Assembly (NCBI GenBank): GCA_020638285.1
Contig: JACKIV010000002.1
Coordinates: forward strand, 1-64,000
Source of the DNA: Rhodospirillales bacterium
GTDB taxonomy: Bacteria > Pseudomonadota > Alphaproteobacteria > Micavibrionales > Micavibrionaceae
Length of the DNA: 64,000 nucleotides
Reading direction: 5' to 3'
Of the stretch, positions 58,797-64,000 are shown piece by piece; position 1 is the stretch's first letter; each line of letters begins with the position of its first letter. The position numbers and the translations under genes are program-made. The notes beneath the pieces are model-generated. The model ran no database searches. It had not been told where the DNA came from and was given only the letters and a program-made list of their open reading frames with translations.

Positions 58797-60845
58797 TTGC
58801 CTGTGTCTGTCACCGATCTTCCTGTTCGGCGAAACGCCGAGAGTGGCTTCACCCTGATCGAGATGTCTTTGGTCATCGCGATCATCGGAATCGTTTTTTC
58901 CGGCCTTGTTCTGGGCATTCCGCAATACGTTTATACCCTGAAGTCTCACGAAACACGGGCGCGGATGGACACCGTCATGAACGCTTTGAGCGTTTATGCC
59001 CAGCGGCATTATCGTCTTCCCTGTCCGGCGGACACGGTGGATGTGGGCGTGGTCGAGCGCGGGACCGAGCGCAATGGCGGGCTGTGTTTTACCAATACCA
59101 CAGATCGCACCTTGTATCAGGCGACCGAGGGGGTTGTGCCGTGGCGGGAACTCGGGCTGGCCGAACGCGATGTGATGGATGCGTGGGGACGCTACATTAC
59201 CTATAAGCCTGCCCCGCAACTGACCGTCAACACCTATGAAACGGCCATGCAGGGCGGACGGGACGACATCGACATCCACAATGCCTGCCGCATCCGGACA
59301 TGGTTTGACAATACCGGGATGGATCACGTCAATCGCCAGAAAGCCCTGTTTTGCTGCAATTCGCCGCCCAAGGACAATTATCTTACCCCGAAACCCGGAA
59401 CGAGCGTGGCGCAGGTCGATATCGGAACGTGGCTTAACAATGCGATTGCGCCTGCCGCCGGAACGCCCCTTGTCGGCGGCGCTCTGCCGCCTGCGTCCAA
59501 CGTCGAGAGTACGAATCGCTGGATCGACGGATACAGAAGTCAGGATGCGGGCGGGGCGTTCTATCTGGCCGGATCGTTCGCCACCATTCACGATTCGGAT
59601 GCCGATGCGTCTTTGCTGCGCGCCTCGGGCCACGCGGTGACCCTCATCAGCCACGGCGGAAACGGGTTTGCCGCCGCCCTGCGCCGTCAGGTCGCACGGA
59701 TGGATTCAAGCGTGGCATCAATCGACGAGACAGACCCTTTGAATGCCCCCGAAGTCATCGCGGCAAACGCCTATCACCCACAGGCCAGCATCAACGGCGC
59801 CCACGACCGGGCCGGCTTGCTGGCCGGAGCCTCGGACGATCTGGTGTCTTTCCTGCGCTCGGATCAGATTTTCTCCAAGGCGGGGGATGCAACCTGCGTG
59901 CGTCCTGCTTCCGTGACGGGGCTTTCCACGGTCCGCACGCCGAACGTGCCCTGTTCCGGATACGGGAACATGATGTATATCATTGATACAAGCCGCTCCA
60001 TGCGCTCATGGTATGTGCGGGGCGTGACGACGCGGCTTCAGGCGGTTCAAAAAGCCCTGACTCATCGGGTTACGATCAATGTTTTCGATCCTGTGACCCT
60101 GACCATGGTTCCAAAAGAGTACAGCGTTCTGTCCGGTTATATCGACGGCGAAGCCACCCGGGATACAGATCCGGATAATGTGGGCATTACCTATTTGACG
60201 ACCGGGACGCTTGCGCCCGAAGATGTGCTGCTCAATTATGATCCGGTCACACGTACTGTCAAAAAGCTCAACGATCCGGGCGTGGCGGATGCTGCTCTGG
60301 TTCGGGGCGAAGACATTGTGTCCGGTGCGTTTGCGAACGGCCTGACCCCTCTGTTCCAGACGATCATGGAGTCGGCCAGAATCACCGGAGACGGAACGCG
60401 GGAAGAACCGACCGCCATCGTGGCGCTTTCGGACGGATACGACAACCTTAGCGGCATGGGCGCAACCTGCGAACCCGAAGAACGCGGCGCGCCGTGTCGC
60501 GTCAGTCTGAGAACCAACAAGACCTGGCTCGTGAACGCCATGAGTTCCCGGTACGGCATGAGGATCAGCGCGGAGGCCCGCGCCATCATCCCCGATGACT
60601 CCATTTCGCGTGAGGCGCTGTTCGGAAAAATCGTGACCGAGAACTATCCGCATATGGTCGTCCATGTGATTGATGTGGCCGGGAACGACAAACTTAAGGA
60701 TATGACGGACCAGATCGTCCCGGACACGGAAAACCCGATCCGCAGCCTGTATCGCTATGCCGGGGACGAAGCGTCGTTGCGTGAACTCGTCACGGGCTTG
60801 AGCGGGATTTGTACCCGGGCGGAGGATACGGTCGCCTATCGTTAG
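58797..60845 (+). CDS. Prepilin-like N-terminus fused to a von Willebrand A-like domain
   Basis: A 682-residue protein. Residues 17-36 (GFTLIEMSLVIAIIGIVFSG) are a complete type IV prepilin/pseudopilin cleavage and methylation site, with Glu at mature position 5, followed by the pilin helix and a RLPCPADT segment usual in this pseudopilin group. From about residue 395 a VWA-type fold begins with the MIDAS motif DTSRSM, and ALSDGYDN follows. The start is a TTG at 58797 after AAAGGAGAGG (GTG 58803 possible). Perhaps a tip or adhesin pilin; no pilus genes are adjacent. Confidence 0.8.
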   Translation: MPVSVTDLPVRRNAESGFTLIEMSLVIAIIGIVFSGLVLGIPQYVYTLKSHETRARMDTVMNALSVYAQRHYRLPCPADTVDVGVVERGTERNGGLCFTNTTDRTLYQATEGVVPWRELGLAERDVMDAWGRYITYKPAPQLTVNTYETAMQGGRDDIDIHNACRIRTWFDNTGMDHVNRQKALFCCNSPPKDNYLTPKPGTSVAQVDIGTWLNNAIAPAAGTPLVGGALPPASNVESTNRWIDGYRSQDAGGAFYLAGSFATIHDSDADASLLRASGHAVTLISHGGNGFAAALRRQVARMDSSVASIDETDPLNAPEVIAANAYHPQASINGAHDRAGLLAGASDDLVSFLRSDQIFSKAGDATCVRPASVTGLSTVRTPNVPCSGYGNMMYIIDTSRSMRSWYVRGVTTRLQAVQKALTHRVTINVFDPVTLTMVPKEYSVLSGYIDGEATRDTDPDNVGITYLTTGTLAPEDVLLNYDPVTRTVKKLNDPGVADAALVRGEDIVSGAFANGLTPLFQTIMESARITGDGTREEPTAIVALSDGYDNLSGMGATCEPEERGAPCRVSLRTNKTWLVNAMSSRYGMRISAEARAIIPDDSISREALFGKIVTENYPHMVVHVIDVAGNDKLKDMTDQIVPDTENPIRSLYRYAGDEASLRELVTGLSGICTRAEDTVAYR

Positions 60846-60900
60846 ATATAGTCGTTTGAATTAAAGAGCATACAGGGTTTGAGACTCTCCTGATTTTGAA

Positions 60901-60963
60901 CCACGAAGGCGCAAAGACACGAAGCGACTGATAAGAGTACTAAAGCTTTGAGTCTTTGTGGTG
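60901..60963. repeat. CACGAAGGCGCAAAGACACGAAG palindromic repeat
   Basis: CCACGAAGGCGCAAAGACAC ... TTTGAGTCTTTGTGGTG: imperfect inverted arms around about 20 bp. Similar in kind, not in sequence, to the repeat at 53602. Confidence 0.55.
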
Positions 60964-61031
60964 AAAAACCGGACTCTCCGCTTTGTGCAATTCCCAATTC
61001 AAAAGACTATATAAACGGGCGAGGGGCCGGG

Positions 61032-61517
61032 TTAAAAGGTTACAGTCACGGTGATCGTTCCACTGTAGACGCCACTGACATAGGTTCCGCCATCGCCTTC
61101 GGTGCTCATGGTCGCGCCCAGATCAAAGATAAAGCTTCCGGATCCATCGGTCATGATTGTGGCGGGATCGTTGGTGTAATCGGTAAAGATCAGGGTTTCT
61201 CCGGTTCCGTTTCCTCCTTCCGTCGCTGTCCCATCTGTTACGCTGATTGTTCCGGCGGTGTTGGGCGTGAATCCGGTGGCTTCAAAGGTCGCAGGGGTTG
61301 GAGGAGTGATAACGATAATTTCAGAGCTGGCGACATAGTTTCCGTCTGCGCCAAGGACCAACGTTCCCACGGTCGAAAAATCGACGATTGTCACGGTTCC
61401 GAAATCAAGCGGGTGTGTCTGGGTCAGGCCTGCCGCGTTGGCTGGAGCGGACAGGGCGATCAGCGTCACGCCAAACAGTGTCAGAGACAAGGATCGTTCA
61501 AGGGGCAGAGAAATCAT
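61032..61517 (-). CDS. Exported DUF4402-like protein
   Basis: A 161-residue protein with a signal peptide (LTLFGVTLIALSAPANA) and a beta-sandwich like DUF4402: PLDFGTVTIVDFSTVGTLVL, FEATGFTPNTAGTISVTDGT, and an end YVSGVYSGTITVTVTF. DUF4402 proteins resemble fimbrial-type surface proteins in Alphaproteobacteria. Start at 61517 with GAAAGA upstream. Confidence 0.75.
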   Translation of the reverse strand: MISLPLERSLSLTLFGVTLIALSAPANAAGLTQTHPLDFGTVTIVDFSTVGTLVLGADGNYVASSEIIVITPPTPATFEATGFTPNTAGTISVTDGTATEGGNGTGETLIFTDYTNDPATIMTDGSGSFIFDLGATMSTEGDGGTYVSGVYSGTITVTVTF

Positions 61518-61677
61518 CGCGTGTCTTTCATGGCTTCCGATGGTGAAGCACCCCTCATGGAAACACAAGGCGGGCCGCAAGTCTACCCGGAGTTTTGATC
61601 TTCGATCCTGAAAAAGAACCAGCCGCCAGGACAGGAGCCGGGCGGCTGGTTTCACGAAATGGTTAATCTGTCAGAAA

Positions 61678-62421
61678 TCAGAAGGACTTCGTGATGCCAA
61701 AGGTCACGACATCGTCGCACCCGTCGACACAGATATCATCCGGATCGCCTTCGTCGATGCTCGTCCCGACATATTGCAGGGACAGATCAAATCCATAGAA
61801 ATTATAGCCCAGACCGACGCTCCAGTCCCAGTAGTCGGACGCGCCGAACACGGCTTCTTCGTCGATGCTGTTATAGCCGACGGACCCGCTCAGGGTGAAA
61901 TCCGCAGGAAGCGGCACAGAAGCCTTGGCGTAAGGATACCAGAACGTGTCCGAACTGCCGAAATAATCCGGCGACCAGTTCAAACCTCCGGTCAGGGCGA
62001 ACGGTCCGAAGTCATGTCCAACGCTCGCGGCCAGTTCGAAATAATCATAGTTATTGCTGCCGTCCGTTCCGGGATAGGCATAGTAAACGCCGCCGAATTT
62101 CACGTCCACAGCGTTGAAGCTTCCGCCCCATCCGCCATACAGGTCAACTTCGGTGCTGGCATCTCCGAATTCAACGGACGATCCCCACAGACCCAGATAA
62201 ACGCCTGAATCGTGAGCATAATCGACGCCGCCCTGAAGGGCCGGATTCTCGTTCGATTGCGAAATCCCGCGAAAACGATAGTCGGAAACAACGCCGACAT
62301 TGGCACTGATGGTCCCAACGCCCGGCCCGAAAGGCTCGGCGGCGCGGGCTGAAGGCGCAGCGGCAAAGCACGCAAAAGCCGTTGTGGCAAGCGCCAGAAT
62401 GCGGAAAGATGATGTTCTCAT
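61678..62421 (-). CDS. TorF-family putative porin
   Basis: A 247-residue outer-membrane protein of the TorF/TIGR02001 type. A signal peptide ends at SARAAEP (about residue 28), then comes the hallmark SANVGVVSDYRFRGISQSNE followed by PALQGGVDY, and alternating beta strands up to the final Phe (VVTFGITKSF), as outer-membrane barrels require. Substrate unknown. Family length is 230-260 residues. Confidence 0.85.
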   Translation of the reverse strand: MRTSSFRILALATTAFACFAAAPSARAAEPFGPGVGTISANVGVVSDYRFRGISQSNENPALQGGVDYAHDSGVYLGLWGSSVEFGDASTEVDLYGGWGGSFNAVDVKFGGVYYAYPGTDGSNNYDYFELAASVGHDFGPFALTGGLNWSPDYFGSSDTFWYPYAKASVPLPADFTLSGSVGYNSIDEEAVFGASDYWDWSVGLGYNFYGFDLSLQYVGTSIDEGDPDDICVDGCDDVVTFGITKSF

Positions 62422-62697
62422 TGTTTTTCTCCGGAAAGCAGTGTGAAGAAGGGCGGGAAATCCAAAAACCAAGATCACCTCATATTATTTTTTCCAGATG
62501 TTCGTGCAAGGTCAAAATCAGGCATCCCGGGCTCTTTGCATGCGATTTTATGTAACACTGTGGCGAACATGCCACACAGCGCTTTGTGCATCTCCGGAGA
62601 ATTGGCCTAAAATCCCTTGGAAAACATCACGAATCGGCTTGCGCCTGGGGGCTCGGGCGTGCTACTCGGAACTTGGCCGTTATGTCGGGGGGGCAGA
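62422..62697. other. Divergent intergenic region
   Basis: About 275 bp between the porin gene and ubiK. It holds the promoters of both; no gene with good support is seen. Confidence 0.4.
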
Positions 62698-62991
62698 GTG
62701 ATCGAGAAAAAGAAAATTCTGGATGATGCAGCGATGATTGCGGGGGGCGTCCTCAATCTGGTGAGCGCCGGGCGCGATCAGGTTCGGCGCGAGGTGCGTC
62801 TGCGGGCCGATTCTCTGGCAACAAAGCTGGATCTGGTCCCGCGCGAGGATTTTGAGCGACTCGAAGCCTTGCTGGTTCGCACCCGCGAGGAGCAGGAAAG
62901 CCTTAAAAAACGGCTTGAAGCTCTTGAAAAACCCTCTTCAAGCAGCAAAATTCCCCCGCAGAAGCCCTCCCGGTCAAGGAAAAAAACATGA
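62698..62991 (+). CDS. ubiK: UbiK-like (BMFP) ubiquinone-biosynthesis accessory factor
   Basis: A 97-residue coiled-coil protein with the UbiK pattern: LRADSLATKLDLVPREDFER followed by LEALLVRTREEQESLKKRLE, and a basic Ser/Pro-rich tail. UbiK helps late steps of ubiquinone synthesis. The start is a GTG at 62698 preceded by a G-rich site; upstream reading in frame to 62617 lacks homology. It overlaps ybjN by 4 bp. Confidence 0.82.
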   Translation: MIEKKKILDDAAMIAGGVLNLVSAGRDQVRREVRLRADSLATKLDLVPREDFERLEALLVRTREEQESLKKRLEALEKPSSSSKIPPQKPSRSRKKT

Positions 62992-63488
62992 ACGATCCGT
63001 TCGATACTTTCGAGGAGATCTGCAACCCGCTGGACTGTGTCGAGGAGGTCATCTCGATGCATCGCTGGGCCGTCAGCCGCAGCAACGACGAACTTCATGT
63101 TCATGTCACGGGTCGGCGCGATACATATGAAATGACGTTCATCTGGCAGGAAGAACACGGCACCATGCAGCTTTATTGCGAATATGGCCTGTCCATTCCT
63201 CAAGACAATCTGGGTCATGCAGCCATGGCGCTTATGGCCATCAATGCGGATTTATGGCTCGGGCATTTCGACCTGCCGGGCGATACGCGTACGCCCGGTT
63301 TTCGCCATACCTGCCTGTTTCGCGGGCCAATCGGGGCGGGGGGGCAGGAGCACATCGAAGACCTGATTGATATCGCTCTGAACGAATGTGACCGCTTTTA
63401 CATGGCGTTTCATCTTCTCTCGGCGCCGTCGTGTCGCGATGCGGAGGCCCTGTCTTTGGCTCTTATGGATATTGCCGGGGAGTCATGA
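62988..63488 (+). CDS. YbjN domain protein
   Basis: A 166-residue YbjN-type protein: MNDPFDTFEEICNPLDCVEE at the start, then QLYCEYGLSIPQDNLGHAAM and FRHTCLFRGPIGAGGQEHIE. YbjN proteins resemble type III secretion chaperones in fold; the role is uncertain. It is the middle gene of ubiK-ybjN-proC, an order often seen in Alphaproteobacteria; its stop overlaps the proC start. Confidence 0.85.
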   Translation: MNDPFDTFEEICNPLDCVEEVISMHRWAVSRSNDELHVHVTGRRDTYEMTFIWQEEHGTMQLYCEYGLSIPQDNLGHAAMALMAINADLWLGHFDLPGDTRTPGFRHTCLFRGPIGAGGQEHIEDLIDIALNECDRFYMAFHLLSAPSCRDAEALSLALMDIAGES

Positions 63489-64000
63489 CTCTCGCCCTTG
63501 TCGGTTGCGGAAAGATGGGCGGCGCGTTGTTGCGGGGCTGGCTGGCGCGGGGCGGGCATGAGGTGTTTGATGTTCTCGAGCCCGGCGATCTGCCGAGCTT
63601 TGCCATTGATCCCCGTGTCAACCATTTTAAAACAGCCACCGACTTTGTAGAAAAAGCCCGTCCGGAGGCCTTGTTTCTGGCTGTCAAACCTCAGGTCATG
63701 GATCCGGCGTGCGAGGCTCTGCGCGCGGCTGTGGCACCGCAAACCCTGATCGTGTCGATTGCGGCAGGGCGCACGATAGAGTCGTTCCAGCGGATTTTCG
63801 GGGTCGATCAGCCCGTCATTCGCGCCATGCCCAATACCCCTGCCGCCATTGGAAAAGGCATGACCGTGGCGGTGGCTTCCGGCGGCGTGTCAGAGGAGCA
63901 GAAAGCGTGGGTCGGGGCGTGGCTTGGCGTGACGGGGCGGCTGGAATGGGTGGCAGACGAGGCGCTCATGGATGCCGTGACTGCCGTTTCAGGCAGTGGT
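63485..64000 (+). CDS. proC: Pyrroline-5-carboxylate reductase ProC, 3' partial
   Basis: ProC makes proline from pyrroline-5-carboxylate with NADPH. The first 172 residues are here: Rossmann start LALVGCGKMGGALLRGWLAR, then LFLAVKPQVM and IRAMPNTPAAIGKGMTV, and the start of the C-terminal domain DAVTAVSGSG, where the window ends. All family motifs so far are intact. Confidence 0.95.
   Translation, partial: MTLALVGCGKMGGALLRGWLARGGHEVFDVLEPGDLPSFAIDPRVNHFKTATDFVEKARPEALFLAVKPQVMDPACEALRAAVAPQTLIVSIAAGRTIESFQRIFGVDQPVIRAMPNTPAAIGKGMTVAVASGGVSEEQKAWVGAWLGVTGRLEWVADEALMDAVTAVSGSG

Noticed and set aside
58704..59654. A 316-residue minus-strand frame opposite the prepilin gene
   Set aside because: Antisense to a well-supported gene with leader and ribosome-binding site; no motif.
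1..64000. CRISPR array
   Set aside because: No regularly spaced identical repeats of 24-40 bp with unique spacers were seen; the repeats found are pairs or palindromes.

Overview
The window looks chromosomal and most likely comes from an alphaproteobacterium, possibly near Micavibrionales or Rhodospirillales. The evidence is the initiator-tRNA sequence, the ubiK-ybjN-proC order at the right edge, the TorF-type porin, ELM1-type and PilZ proteins, and a heavy load of tRNA-targeting elements. No 16S rRNA gene is present, so taxonomy stays an inference.

Layout. 1-3.4 kb: molybdenum-cofactor genes (moaE, mobA, moeB) with a TSUP exporter. 3.5-7.2 kb: a DUF3489 protein, a SEC-C/nuclease-like protein and a tyrosine integrase, ending at a 3' half of an initiator tRNA-fMet. 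7.27-20.41 kb: a 13.1-kb integrative mobilizable element bounded by the 12-bp tRNA-fMet 3' end. It carries a large serine recombinase, a VirD4/TraG coupling protein, a relaxase and MobC, an AAA/DUF4143 ATPase, an AbiE toxin-antitoxin pair, a structured RNA, and a helicase gene broken by an IS3-family insertion. 20.4-33.4 kb: a T7-like set of virion genes on the minus strand (capsid, tail tubular A and B, lysozyme, internal-virion-like, RlpA-like, holin-like), interleaved with plus-strand genes, two tRNA-Ser genes, a transporter and palindromic repeats.

33.8-48.8 kb: a 15-kb defence island inserted exactly in the anticodon loop of a chromosomal tRNA-Thr. The two halves of the split tRNA lie at its ends and the island carries its own complete tRNA-Thr(UGU). 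Cargo: a HEPN-like protein, a second copy of the structured RNA, AlpA-like regulators near both ends, a wrecked integrase, a type III-like res/mod pair, a BrxR/CapW-like WYL regulator, a TIR-TIR-caspase operon (type IV Thoeris-like) and hipBA. 48.9-64 kb: a truncated OLD-type ATPase, tRNA-Arg, and ordinary genes (lysR-type, trxB, ELM1, lrp-type), a 1431-residue RTX beta-helix protein, a prepilin/von Willebrand A fusion, a DUF4402-like protein, a TorF-like porin, then ubiK, ybjN and the start of proC.

How the parts work together. The island reads as a defence locus in which one WYL regulator sits between a restriction-modification operon and a divergent TIR-caspase operon, with a candidate operator between them. 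The most novel signal is a pair of about 165-nt pseudoknotted RNAs, one in each mobile element. Their helices covary, both end in a rho-independent terminator, and both lie just upstream of a ribosome-binding site and start codon.
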